DNA from: Phoronis australis
Lineage: Eukaryota; Phoronida; Phoronidae
Length of the DNA stretch: 64,000 nt
Assembly: GCA_002633005.1 (NCBI GenBank)
Contig: NMRA01000053.1
Coordinates: 695,356 to 759,355, forward strand
Direction of reading: 5' to 3'
In this document: positions 12,563-29,903 of the stretch, piece after piece
Layout: each line of letters opens with the position of its first letter
How positions within the stretch are numbered: the stretch's first letter is position 1
Made by a program: the position numbers and the translations under genes
Notes under the pieces: model-generated
The model's input: only the letters and a program-made list of their open reading frames with translations
Told to the model about the DNA's origin: nothing
Databases searched by the model: none

Positions 12563-12730
12563 CTTTCTCTCGCCAGTATCCTTTTCAGAACACTTAATGA
12601 ATTGTTGCAAGTGGCTTATGTCCTGTTCCAACTTTTCTAACTTCATGAAGTTTTGCTCCAATTTTTCAAGTATTGTCGCGAAGCCGCTTTCGCTGTTACA
12701 ATAATGCTCGTTTCTTAGGTAACTCCCAAC
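12563..12730 (-). CDS. Candidate coiled-coil exon, unrecognised gene
   Basis: Acceptor TATTTCCAG above 12730 and donor GAAAG|GTATAAG at 12563. Exactly 56 codons, phase 0 at both ends. Residues about 18-47 form a heptad-like helix (ILEKLEQNFMKLEKLEQD) with Leu/Ile/Phe at a and d positions, so a short coiled coil or helical bundle is likely. It fits in phase with the next exon at 11680-12103. Confidence 0.45.
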
Positions 12731-13859
12731 CTGGAAATATTGAAAACGTTTTTAGATCTCATGCTCCGATATTTGCTGTGTGTGGCGTCGTTCAAGCGTT
12801 AATATCCGGATTTTGTTGTTTATCGCTTGATCTTTGCTGAATTAATCATTATGCATCGCCATACTCGTAAATTTGCAGTTCACTTATTACTGAGAATTTT
12901 CTCATCAGTGTCCCAGTTAATAAAGATAATACTATTAAAGGTTAAGAACCTTTGCAGAACATTAAGTATTAGAACTGCATTGGTCAGGCCTTTCAAATAC
13001 TAGCTGACTTCGAGACGTTTAGATACATTGCTTTTATAAGTAATCTGTGGATAACTCCTGAGCGCCGCAAATTCCATGCTCGTATTAACAATACGCTTAT
13101 AATCTTGATAATGTTGGCCATTAGCAGTTTCCTGGAAGCCAAATTCATCAGCAAGTAATTACATGTAAAGACAATGGCGTTAACCTGAAACATTCTATTG
13201 CCAGCAATACGATAACCTGAAGAATTTTGTTGCCAGCAATGAAATTCAAACCTTTGGACAACAACGCCTAACATATATGTATGTAGTTTAAAGCCATTCG
13301 AAACACCTCGGGTATCGTCTTAGCCTCAAATTTTACCGAAGTAAGTGAACGTCATCTACACTTGTGCGAACGTCTGTCATACATCCAGTCAGTCTCCTAT
13401 GACTGAAGACTTCACATGCACAGAAAATGTTCACCGGCTAGGAGAAATTTGAAGCTAGATGTACCAGATGGATCACACCATAACAACAAACGAATAGCTA
13501 ACTCCAATTATGTCGGCTTTCAAAAAGTAGATATAGAACAGACCATGAACAAACTCACGGAAATGTTTACCTTGGAATATAGGCTGGACGTGAAATTTCC
13601 CATTTTTCTGACTTCAGCAATTTATTCTTACTGAAAGTAGACATTAAGTTCTGAATAAAAATATGTTACAGGAAGTCTCTAGTAGAGAAATGCTAATTTG
13701 TTCGCGACCGGAAGGACTTCCAATGAATCCCAACCTCACTTTTCAATGAACAGGGGAGCCAAACGTAAAGTTGAGATGAGTTTCAACCGGAGGAAGGATT
13801 TTTTACAATTAACAATACACCCGTGGTTACGGTAGTCAGTACTGGTAGTCTTTTGTTCC

Positions 13860-14160
13860 TAAAATTAAAAAGGCCAACGAAGAGGTTGCCACCAACACAA
13901 ATGATGTACTTAACTCCAATTTAAACAAAACCGTTGCAAAACTGATGCAGTAAGCTTGAGGAGTGTGACCCGGATGTCATCAATTCTCATAAGCGCGAGA
14001 TTGTTGCTAAATTTGTTCCCACATTTAACGAGTATTACGTCGACGGGTTGTTTAGGCCTATTTTGATAGTCGACGCTTGGCTTTCGGCAACTTTTTTGGC
14101 AAGCCTTTTGCCAAAATTCTCTCTCAGAGGCATGTCTAACTTTCTCAACGAGCTGTAGAA
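13860..14160 (+). pseudogene. Possible decayed coding remnant, family unknown
   Basis: Two adjacent open stretches in different frames read like protein. The first ends at a TAA near 13950 (NTNDVLNSNLNKTVAKL). The second, about 68 codons (13953-14159), contains SHKREIVAKFVPTF and ends LNEL then TAG. A one-base frame change joins them. No start codon and no splice signal was found. It could be the relic of a transposon gene; I cannot name it. Confidence 0.25.
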
Positions 14161-15834
14161 TAATCTTTGTGACGTGCAGTTTTGAATTATTTGGGCCAGA
14201 ACTTCCTTATCAATGTCCGCTAACAGTACACTGACAAATTTGTTGAGAGCCTGCTGTCCAAGTTTTCAATTTTTTTGTTTACATACCCGAACCTAATTTA
14301 TAAGAAAAATGTGGCAATAAAAGCGCGTTTTCCCTAATTCGATCACAGGAGAAGTGATATTGATCTTGCAAACTAGCAGTTCGTCATTTCTCGAGACCAT
14401 GTTCCGTGACAAGCCAACTTGTACAGCCAACCAAAGATACTGTATACCTAATATTTTGAGCCAACGTCAACGAATTATGGGATGTCAGTAAATTCGTTTC
14501 CTGAGCCCGAAGTCACACTAAACAAAATTTGACTACAGAACAATTTGAAACCATATCGGTTAGAGGGCTAAAAATGTGTCAGTCGTTTTAAATCTATCAA
14601 GTATCACTAATCAATTTCACTACAGACGACTTTAGGGGGCTCACAGAGCTCTTCCAAGAAACGACCAAACCAACGCCACTGACATGCTGTATTCAGCTGC
14701 TACGTAAACAGAGAGTCTTTCGAGGGGCCACTTTACGACACCTTATATCCGGTGGTACTAGGAAGGAGATAGTTCAGCAACTTTTCAGTCACAGTCACTA
14801 CGTCGATCGACACATATTTAAAAGAACAGTGTCTTAGACCTAGTCAACAAACTGATGCGAATCTCGGAAACTCCGGGTAACTTACTCATATTTTCGTGGA
14901 TAAATGTACTTGAAAATCTGTTTCATTCATACTCGATTCGCTCTAAGCAAAGGTTTATGTTTTTATAGACTTTTCATGTCCTTCAGTGACCAACCGTGAA
15001 CCAGATCCCAGATTTGTTCACTTGAATTTAATGCTAATAGAGTCCACTGAATGTAAGATGAGCAAGTAATGTAAAAATTGTTTTCTCTCCACTTGTGTCA
15101 CTTTGAATTCTCGGCCATACCGAGTCGCATAACCGTTTGATCGAGCGATTTTTCTCGCATTTGATACCAGCTCTACCCACAGGGTGGACAGGTTATACCG
15201 GCAGGTACTTATAATCCACAGAATTGCACCTCAAATTGCAACTCAGGTCCCAAACATAGTCCATGTACGGTTGCCAAAATCCAGTCCCGGGGACCAGTGC
15301 AGTCAAGCTGTCTGAGCGCCACAGCCCGTATCAGCTAGTTCTACGGGATGCAGTTCTACAGAGATACCCCGGAGGGCGAAAGGCACTGGACCATCTCGGC
15401 TTAGCCGTTAGGTTGGCTGTGACATACACAACCGATTTCCAATATTCTCTGTGTACGTTCAGAGCTTTTGTTTGTTCATTTTGGTGACCGTTTGTAGAAC
15501 TGATAATATTCCCCCCTACTCGAGTCATGGATTAGAAGCGACCTAGGTCAGGGTAGACCATGTTGAATATATTCTGGGGAGAATGCCGAACAAACTTTGA
15601 CTAAACCATCAAAGTCATGTAGCATACGCACCCTTTGAGTATAGGAGGCAATTTGGTGTATTTAATTCTTTCTAACTCGACTGATAAACTCACTCCCGAA
15701 ATTCTTTCCGAATAGTCCTTCGTTCAGTTACCGAAATCGGAAACTAAGCTACTTCTGTTCTGACTGCATCATAGCTTTTGCATGTAGCCGAAATTTTAAA
15801 TCACATCGAGGTTGACCTCCATGCCCTCGGGAGT

Positions 15835-17085
15835 ACCAAGACCCTTTTGTCCACCTGACGTCACATGCACGCTGGCGCCCCTAGTGGAGGTCAACGAACA
15901 GAGTTCATGGACCAGTTAGTTGAAACAGAGTGTACGAAGAATTGTACAACACTCCTTTGTAGACTAGTGGCAATGGAGTATGACAGACGAATCGATTTGT
16001 ATTGTAGGAGGTTGAGTCATTGTTTTTTGTTTTTTTTTTGTAGAAACATAATATCCGAAAAATGAGTGATATATAATATTGACTTCATGTAGATAATTGT
16101 AAATGTCATAAGTGGTTATGAGTCAGGCGTTGTAAAACGTTGCCGGCTATAGCGCGTGGGGCCGGTGTTTTTTAACATGAAACACTACGGAAAGTTTTCG
16201 AGCAACTTTTGTCTATATTTCTGGCTATGCCAGTGAAACACATAATACTATTTACCATATTAAGTGCTGAACTTGTTCACACAAATTAATTAAAACAGTT
16301 TTGTCAAATAAGAAAATCAGGCAAGAATAAGCTGGCTAAAAATTGGTGTAGCCAAGATTTGGGAAATATTAACATGTGGGGATCCATAATTCATTTAAAA
16401 CTTTCTATGAAAATATTCAGACTGGTGCTGAACTTCTGTATTGAAATTGATAATAATCGGCAGAATATTGCAGGCTCTACAAGGGTAGGTTAGGATACCC
16501 TGAGTGCCCAATTTGTTTTGTTTGTGCTTTGGTAACTCAGGGCGATGACACCATTTGTGTGCCAGGCCTCAGAGAGTTCTGTTCTTCAGTGGAACTATTT
16601 ACGGACGATGTAGGCTAGTCTTTGGCAAATGCGAGCCGATTTTGAACAAAAACATACCGTTTTGGTTGACACAGCTTTCAAAATTTTAAAGAAAATGAAA
16701 TAAGCGTATGCTCGTCCACAGATCCACTCACAGACAGCAGACGTCTTATCACTGCCGTAAATTAAATGAGCTGAAACGTAAACACAACCTTTGCATACTT
16801 GTAACGTAGCCATTCGCCGCTACAGCGGACTCGGGACATCAGACACTCAACCGAGAAAAATTATTTATCATGCCGCAACCTCAGAAGTCACTATGTAACA
16901 TATCACAAATGCATTTTTAAATTTCAAATTTCGAGGATTGACGAAAGCCACTATACAGAGAGTTATTTGTTACAAATCTATCTCGTCTGATGCTACTTGG
17001 TCCTTCTCCCTAGGCTAAATTCTCATGGCCTCCACTGGGGGCGCCAGTGACGCGTGTGACGTCAGACGGACAAAAGGGTTTTGGT
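15835..17085. mobile_element. 1.25-kb element with about 58-bp terminal inverted repeats, each with a CRE palindrome
   Basis: The left end (15835-15892) and the reverse complement of the right end (17027-17085) match through ACCAA.ACCCTTTTGTCC, CTGACGTCAC, CTGGCGCCCC and AGTGGAGG. Each terminus holds a perfect TGACGTCA (15856-15863 and 17057-17064). The interior is AT-rich with no long open frame, so this looks like a non-autonomous DNA transposon. No convincing target-site duplication found, so the exact ends are uncertain. Confidence 0.65.
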
Positions 17086-17282
17086 CAAGATGTTGACTTC
17101 ATTAATTGCTGATACTGATACGCCATAGTTCGCTTGTGCTTGAAACTTAGCTACCAGGGTTGCACCTCTCGTACCTGGACAAAATGACATCGTTGGAGAA
17201 AAAAACGTATATCATTGAAAGGAAATTTTAATTGCCGGAGTATTTGTTCGAGATGGAAGGAATCAAAGAGATGAACTGTCTC

Positions 17283-17318
17283 TAAAGGGTTCCTATATGC
17301 TAAAGGGTTCCTATATGC
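17283..17318. repeat. 18-bp tandem duplication
   Basis: TAAAGGGTTCCTATATGC occurs twice in a row without change. Confidence 0.85.
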
Positions 17319-17721
17319 TCAAAAGGATCTTCAAGAATAGTACAGCAACGAGGCTAGACGGTTTTGTCACTGTGAGGCATAATTTGCCGAAAACCATTAG
17401 TTATCAATCCTGCCGACAGGTGTTGCACTTTTAAAAATGGCTGCCTCACTAAATCCGCGTTGCAAATGAACGCTTTGGAAAAACTTGAAAATTGTTTATG
17501 ATAATTATCCAATCAGTACAGGTAATACATTTTTGGATCACCATGACTAGAGGATTCAGAAAATAGTAGTATCAAGTATGTACCTTAACGGAGTCGGATT
17601 GTAAACAACAACAACGTAATGGGAGATTTTCCATGACCACGACGTATACCCAGTATTTACCTTACAGACATCGCTCAACGCTTTAACGCTGCCATCACAC
17701 GCGGTTGGAATGAGGACTTAC

Positions 17722-17778
17722 CGGTTCTCTAAGTGTTCCCATCAATGTTTTGTTGGCGCAGACGTGGTCGACTGACAT
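17722..17778 (-). CDS. Possible first coding exon of the unrecognised minus-strand gene
   Basis: ATG at 17778, 19 codons (MSVDHVCANKTLMGTLREP), then a strong donor CCG|GTAAGT at 17722. It ends in phase 0, which would fit the phase-0 coiled-coil exon at 12563-12730. The evidence is only the donor, the phase and the strand, so this is weak. Confidence 0.2.
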
Positions 17779-17979
17779 TCGACAGCAACTTACTATGGCG
17801 CACAAAAATATGTTTTTCATAAACAAACAGTTGTTAATCCATAACAGGGAATAAATCTGCAGGATTATTTTTAGATTCGGGAATTTTCTCACACGTGACT
17901 GAAGCTCTTCGACAGTAGCGACAATACTTGCAGTGTGACAAATTGAAACTAATTCTGTTAACGATGTGGCAATATGCTC

Positions 17980-19600
17980 TCTGAGAGGGGTTAAAAAATA
18001 GTGTAACATTGTTTCTTATTAACAAAGCGGAGTAACAATTTGGATATTCTGAATGTAAGCAAATGACGTTAAATTGTTCCGTTCCACACAAATTCCTGTT
18101 TCGTGACACAATCATGATAGCACTGATGTCAACTTGAATAAAACAAAACAATGCAATATATTTGCCTGGCTTATTGCGAATCATTTGTTGTTGGCCAAGC
18201 GGGTGAACGTTACACGCATGTAAATTTCGTGAAAACACTTGAAAGTTCGAAAAGCTTGATGTTGATAAATGCTGGAATTCAGCTCTAGGCCTATATTAGA
18301 AAAAACATTGCTTTGTGTTCTCTTGTCGACTACATATTTTATGAGGTCTGGGCGTGTTGGAGGGAGGGGGGGAGTGACCCACTTGAAGTGATGCTGAACA
18401 TTATGTAGTTGGCTTCAACTGGTTGATCTAGATCAACGCTGGGATTTGGGCGTTTCTTACGGGATAAACCAAACACAGAATTTGTCTGGCAGTGTTCTTT
18501 TATGGTTCACGAGATGATGTTGAATTTTTTGCAACATACTTTATGCGGTTACATCGTGGATTGATCTACCTCAGCTTTTTTTTTAACTTCCCCACAACTG
18601 AAGTCTGGCAGTGAATAATTTTGATACAGTGAATTAACGGTAGTAGGTGTCGCGGGTAATTTTAAGTGGTTACCACTAAGTTGATCAAGCTCAGTTTTTG
18701 ACTGCCATTCTCATGCCCCCCCCCCCTGACCACACCCACCAGAGCGAACCTGCCAGGGGCCGGTCTCTAATCTTTGAACTCCAAATGAACTTGAAATTAT
18801 TTTTGGCAATTTCTCTGATCCGTTTGTGCTAACACAAGATCAGTGGTTATCAAACTGTGCTCGAATACATTATAGTTTATGCATATGAGTTCCTAGTCCA
18901 AGTTTGCACTTGAAGACACTGATATTCGTGCTAAAAACTAGAGTAAAAAGTCGAAATTTCGAGTTCAAACTAGAACTAATAAATTATCCACCTCAGGCAT
19001 TATGTACTCGATCGCAGAATAACAGACACTTATCTTGACTACGCACAAAAGTAATAAAAAATGCCAAACAAATTTCGAGTTCCACTTCAATAAAGAGATT
19101 ACAGAGAGACCGGGCCCAGATGCCATCTCCTGACATTGGGATACCTATGGATCCGTACTGTGATATCACAGAAAATCGGTTACGGTTCATCCTCAAAAAA
19201 CCTCTGGGGTCCCGCTGTATACCTAGAGTACTTGAGCTAGCCCAGTTTCATGTTCAGGTAAGGAAAAGCCAAATTCGTCATCATTACCCAGTGCTAATGT
19301 TCACAGCACTGGGAAAGAGTGTAGACAGGACATAGCCTAGGTGCGACCAGCTGGCGTGAAAATTGCGGTGACGGAAGAATCAAAGTTATTTTCAGCAGCC
19401 CTAATACAAGCTTCACTTTTGTTCTCGTAATATTCCATAAATTCTTTTGTGGCAGTAGTGTATAACCAATAGCGAAAGATGCCAGTTTAGGCCCTTAACT
19501 CATTGAGAGGTGTTGAAATAGTTAGTAGTTGAAAAATCTACCGTGAGGCTCTTCACAATTGAAACAAAATCGAAAGAAAAACAAAAGCCTTTCTATCATT
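17980..19600. other. Stretch with no gene seen
   Basis: AT-rich sequence between the unrecognised gene and actin A. It holds a G-rich run near 18360, a poly-C run near 18720 and scattered short open frames without splice support. Nothing assigned. Confidence 0.5.
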
Positions 19601-19607
19601 TTCAAAA

Positions 19608-19613
19608 TTTATT
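19608..19613 (-). terminator. Polyadenylation signal of actin A
   Basis: AATAAA on the minus strand about 120 bp past the actin A stop codon. Confidence 0.6.
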
Positions 19614-19734
19614 TTTGTCAACAACTGTCATAACCGATGCCTTTGAGTATGATAACAAAGTACAAAATAAGAATGAACACTTTCGCCAAATTTTGAGGGA
19701 ACGGGTCAAGCAAAGAAGGAATGGTTTAAACTGC

Positions 19735-24614
<4,880 letters not shown>

Positions 24615-24754
24615 TCAAGCCTTCTCAGTTCGCACGGCAGCTCAGACAGGAGTGACAATACAATATCGATACAAGAGTTTAGATATCATACAATTGGTCG
24701 ACAGTGACCTTTGCAAAGTTGACCTCCTCTTCTCGGAAAAATATCAATGCATAA

Positions 24755-24786
24755 CCATATATAGAGTGACATGTTGCCGTATAAGG
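24755..24786 (-). promoter_or_regulatory. Pair of CArG-like SRF sites, actin A
   Basis: On the minus strand CCTTATACGG (24777-24786) is followed by CTATATATGG (24755-24764). Each has one mismatch to CC(A/T)6GG. Their 22-bp spacing and distance of about 200 bp to the ATG parallel the two perfect boxes of actin C. SRF control of actin genes is established in animals; use here is inferred. Confidence 0.5.
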
Positions 24787-25968
24787 CAGCGTGCCCTTAT
24801 TTGTTCAGACCTTGTTTGTGTCGTCTGCATTTAGTGTTTAGATACAGGTTGAAATCCTTTAATGATGGTCATTGTTTCAGTAACAATCGCGGCAACAGAG
24901 AACTCTGCCAGCTGGAATGCCCCTGTGGCAAATAACACAGCGCGACAAAGGCAAGCCACAAACGCGTCATGACGAACATTTATGCGCTATCATGGATTGC
25001 GCAGTTTACCGTCGGGAGGATGTAACGATAGCACTGTGTCTTTAGTAGGATTGTGCGCACGTCATTCTAATGATAAACCATAACCATTTCAGTCCAAGTA
25101 TGAAAAAATCCAAAAAATAGCATTTCCCGGCCATTGACCCTCTGTATCGCGTATGTCATTTCGTGCACCTTAATGTACGAAGCGTTTCGCTGTTTTACCA
25201 GGTGAGAACTTGTGGGGTTTGTTTTCATTTAAGTGATATAGGCGTAATCGGCGACAATGAAGCCTACGCAATGTGTAACCTAATTTCTCGAATTTACCTC
25301 AGATTATCGCATGCGTGTATTTATAATAGGCTTGCCTGCGGTATGCCAACAATAGTCAATAGAACGCAAAATTTTAGATACGTGTGCCTTTCAAACTGAA
25401 AATGCTCAGCAAAGAAATTACCTGGATCACATATGCACGAGGAAATGAGAGTTCAGGGTCCCGTAATAAGAAAGCCGTCTTAGATAAGACAAACCTTAAA
25501 TTTCAGTTAAATTAAAATAAAACTCAGAATTTGTCTTGCTGAAGTTCGTTTCAAGAAAGAGATCTTGAGTTTGACTTTAGTTTTTGGCTTAAATTTTGTC
25601 CAAATTTTGACTAACTTGTCGGATGTGGGAGTTTCAAAGTTTGGATGTTGAGACAAATCTTAGCGTTTATAGGCAGATTTTTGCACGTGTTGAAAGTTAA
25701 TAACTTCCTGAATTTTTGTTATGGCTAAAACAGCGTTAAGGGTTTTTTGGCTAAAACTCGGATCACAGGCCTTTAGGTCAAAAATGAACTTAGGTCAGTT
25801 TCTTGGAACAGGTCGAGTGATAGTACTTGTCTTTTTGCTCTACGCATCAGAAGAAAATCGAGTTGCCTGATCGATGAGTAAACTTGTGCGGGTTTTGTCA
25901 GCTAAGAGATTTATGGCAGAGTCCAGGGCAGGAAACTTCGCTTAGTATGCAAAAAAATCAAAAACGAG

Positions 25969-26024
25969 TTTAACTTAGAGCGGCCTTTAACTCAAGGTCG
26001 TGGGTTCGAGTCCCACTAAGGCAC
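25969..26024 (+). repeat. tRNA-like fragment, possible SINE head
   Basis: A perfect T arm (GTGGG TTCGAGT CCCAC, 26000-26016) includes the B-box GGTTCGAGTCC. Upstream TTAACTTAGAGCGGCC resembles a worn D arm, but no good acceptor or anticodon stem forms. It therefore looks like a tRNA-derived relic and not a working tRNA gene. Confidence 0.45.
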
Positions 26025-28080
26025 ACTGTTCAACCCTCGCGTCAGGTCTCTTGCTCTTCAGCTCGCGTTTAAGTATTATTAATAAAACATAAAATGATTC
26101 CAGTGATCAGTGTAATGGGCCCAGATGAGATACCCGCATACCTCTGGCACAATGTGTACCACGGCAGACCTCCTGCAATTTCAAGGCTCGTATCAGATAG
26201 GGGTCGAATTTTATCGCAGTTTAGGAATATAACGAGGCTGATTTTCTTGAGAAAAAGGCCTAATTTGGTTCTCGTTTTAAGCTCAACAGGGCAGAAATGC
26301 AGCGTAAATTGATTGAAAATTTAAAAAAATAAACCGATCTTCAAATAATTTAGGTTTAGACTTAAATTCAATCATAAGTTGGCATGAATGTCAGTCAATT
26401 TCTCAGTGGAAAACGGAAGAGGAATACAAACCCACAATTCTAGACAGATTACTCCTCCACTGTTCTTCTGTTCTTCGTCTCTTTTCTCGCACACACTCAG
26501 GAGAGAGGTTAGCTGTTGTTTTTTTTTCACTCCGGCTTTGATTGACTTCCCTACGGAGTCCCGCACGGGCGTTAGCGTATCACTCAATTCTCTCTGCTAT
26601 TTTTTTCTCATAAACCGCAACCGAACTGGTAGATATGACGGTAAAGATTTAATACGTATCCGAATATTTTGCATTTGATGTCCGATGGGGGCATTTTAAG
26701 TGGGTTGAATCTTCTCTGAACTTGTTCTGTCTGTGAAAACACACACAGAATCGCTATTCTAATCGGTGTCCAGAAAAGTATTTTGACTTCCTTTGCTTGA
26801 AAGTATTATTTGGGAAACAAATCTTAGTGGCCCATAAGCCGATTTTTTAAACTTTAAAGAGTAGTCAAACATGCTCTTTAACGCAGCTTCAATCAATTTG
26901 CTTTATACAATAAAATTTAAAAAGTGATTATCTTTGAATTTGTTAAAAGGTTTTGATATTCAGGCTTTAAGGCCTGTGTGCAAATGAAACGTTTATAACG
27001 AATTATTGTCTAAAGCCTAAAGTTCAATAAAAAAACGACAGAGGACGCTCTACAACAACACACATGCAGCGTCGACGGAAAAGTTAACTCGACTGACAAA
27101 GAGTCGAGAAGTAGGGTCTACCCGTAAGTCACTGGGTTCGTTCTCGCGAATATTTCTGAACGGTAGCGGATTCAAATGGGTTTCACTTAGGTTTACAACT
27201 CGGTATGATAGCCTTAATTCAACCGGGGAGAGGAATAGTCCTATTCGCTTGAGTCTGTCATCATGATCAGGTGTGTATGCAAGTTAATGACCGACCTTTT
27301 CTTTTCGCAAATTAGAATTGAACGATTTACGAATATTCCTGCTGCGGATAGAGTTTGACTGTGTTAGCGCTTTGAAGTTTGATGTAAAATACACTTCAAA
27401 CTTTTTCGTTCATGGAATTGCCGCCTGTCTGAATTTATTTTGTTAACATAAAGTAGAATACGGTATGAATAAATACACGGGATCTAAAAGAAAACGTGCA
27501 AGAAATCGAGAATAGCGGAGATGGCAACAAAAACTTTTGATGAAAAGGATGCCACGTTAAAATTCGAAAACTCATCTCCGCTGTCTACGTCAATGCTCCT
27601 CTTGATTGGTGCGAAACACTTGATACGTCCTTTGATAGGTGCAGGTTGTAAAAGACGCTTTTCAAAGAGGAATGTTATACAGCGTGAAAACAAGGGCACC
27701 CAGTTGCGAAGAATAAAAGTAAACCAAAGGGCTGGGAACTTTTGTTTACTCAAAATGGTTTACATGAATTGTGCTTTATTATACATTTCTGTTGTAGTGG
27801 TGTCTTTCTCTGCCGCTAAACGAAAATTGGTGAAGTATGACAGGCAACCCAACCGTAGCGCTGCAACCATGTTACAAGTCATGTTCATGTTTTGTGAGAA
27901 TGACGAAAATGCTTAAAGCGGCAAACCCCGCGTTTCGCCAAAAAACAACTTTCGGTTTAGACCATTTATCGTTACGAAATTGGTGTCAAAGAAATTTCCG
28001 TAGTCAACTTAGAGATCATTTTTGACTTGGAAAGAAGTGACAGTTCGTTATTGGTTGAGACTAGCCTCCCGTTCAGTAAC

Positions 28081-28184
28081 GCTAGGACCTAGCTAAAAAG
28101 AAAGACTTCACGAGATTACGTGACACGTGCTGTCTATTTTAAATGAGAACATGTGACTTTGGCTAGATAATAGCTAGGTCCTAC
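28081..28184. mobile_element. Short inverted-repeat element
   Basis: GCTAGGACCTAGCTA at the left and TAGCTAGGTCCTAC at the right are inverted copies about 75 bp apart. The arms themselves are partly palindromic. Possible MITE remnant. Confidence 0.4.
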
Positions 28185-29760
28185 CGTAGGTCCTGGCACT
28201 GCTGAAAACACGTCAGGCCACATATACGCTGCAGCCTTCAGTCAACAAACCATCAGTGTAAACAGTAATCTACAGAACGTTTTTGATTAATTAAATACTA
28301 ATAAATATCACTCATCACAAACAAAAACAAAAAAACAGGCATGCTCGGGAAATTTTTAATACAACTGCTAAATTTCTTGGCATTCTTTCCATATTGAAAT
28401 ACTAATTTTCCTAACCATACACTCATGGTGATCTGCGTATATGCTGTTATTCTACCACATCGAAATTTTGGTTTAACACTGAGGAGGTTTAATAATTGTG
28501 GAAGAGTAAAGGTTTTATAGAAACATTAACAAGTCGTCGTTTTTGTTGAAACAGAAACAATTTGCAGGGTAAACAAACCTGTTCTTCTTAATAAAAATTT
28601 TAAAAAGCGTTTAAAATAAAGTTGTAAATTCAACTTCAATCATAACCAGCTACCTTTTAATGTTTACGATAATTTTCAGTCACAAATAGATCGTTCAACA
28701 ATATACAGTCAACAACGGTTGTAAAAATATTGACTTACATACAAAATCGTGTTTAAATTCAACAATTTCTAAAGCTGCGTCCTCTTTGGATGGCTAGAAC
28801 ACGGCTAAATAACAAAGTTTTAGCTTTATACTCTCATAAAATCATTCTAATTAGAGGCCTTACCATCATTGCAATCTATTTCCGTTACCATCTAGAACGT
28901 TTAAACCATCAACAGACTCGAGAAATCAGTTGAGTGTGTTGGGACTAGCCAACCCGAAAATTCTTGAGGGTACACTCACAGAGAGGCCCCAATGATGGAA
29001 TTAATTTGCCTCCCTTTCCATTTTATAATGATCTAGCCTTTCAAATTGCAGTATTTGGTCAGTATGCCTTTCTTATTCAGGGACCCTCTGATGCGAAGTT
29101 CTTTTTTTTGGAGGTACGGCCGGCGCATTTGCACCTTTGCCCTGTATAAATCCGAGTGGGAATAGAAATTTTTTGACTAATTTGGCACAAAACATGCTCA
29201 TGTGAAGCCCAACGACGTCTAGTCAGATATGCCGCCAAGCAAACAAAAATGGGAATGTATAAATGTAATATTAAAATGGCATTGGCCGTAACTGAAAGAG
29301 CGAGATGGCTGATAGTCGATAATTCTGAATTTTACGAAGGTACTATTCTCGATGGTATTGTTACAATAAAAACATCGGCACTTTTCAAATGAACATAAAA
29401 ATGTTATTTCTTTGCAGGTCGTTCGAAGGCATTGTAGATGAAAGGATTTGCTCGTACGAAACTCGCTTTGTCTGTTACATTGTCAATCAATAGCATGATT
29501 TTGATATGGCCTTGCACAGTTAACATTTCTCACAGTGCAGTGAACTAGGATTTATGAGGATATTTTAGTACAAATTTCACTCATGAACCGAGTAAGCCAG
29601 AATTCACATTAACTAGAATAAGTTATGGAAATTTCTTGGGAGGCGGCTCCCAAACCCCTGTCAACTAAACTTGTCTACACGAATCCTTCCGAGAAAGTTA
29701 CCCAAAAATTCCATGCTGTGAATTTGAAAAAGTCTTGCAATTTATGTAATTTATAACCAT

Positions 29761-29903
29761 TGGCGGATTTACGGGGGGCTAGGTCCCCCTAAAATTCTCC
29801 GATTCGATGTGGCAGTTCGGGGATGTGAATGTCTGACGAGCAAAATACTAGCTAATACTCTGCCCTGCCCCCCAAGCCCCAACTCAAAATCTTGGATCCG
29901 CCC
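29761..29903. mobile_element. Small element with GGCGGATYYA inverted ends
   Basis: Left TGGCGGATTTACGGGGGG and right (reverse complement) GGCGGATCCA, with CCCCC/GGGGG runs just inside each end. About 143 bp, non-coding. Confidence 0.4.

Noticed and set aside
18360-18740. G-rich and C-rich runs as ends of an inverted-repeat element
   Set aside because: Only the homopolymer runs match in inverted orientation; the sequence between and beside them does not.
25969-26024. Functional tRNA gene
   Set aside because: Only the T arm is intact; acceptor and anticodon stems do not form.
27521-27916. 131-codon plus-strand open frame starting MATKTFDEKD
   Set aside because: Good start context, but no recognisable domain, unusual composition and no splice or promoter support; probably chance.
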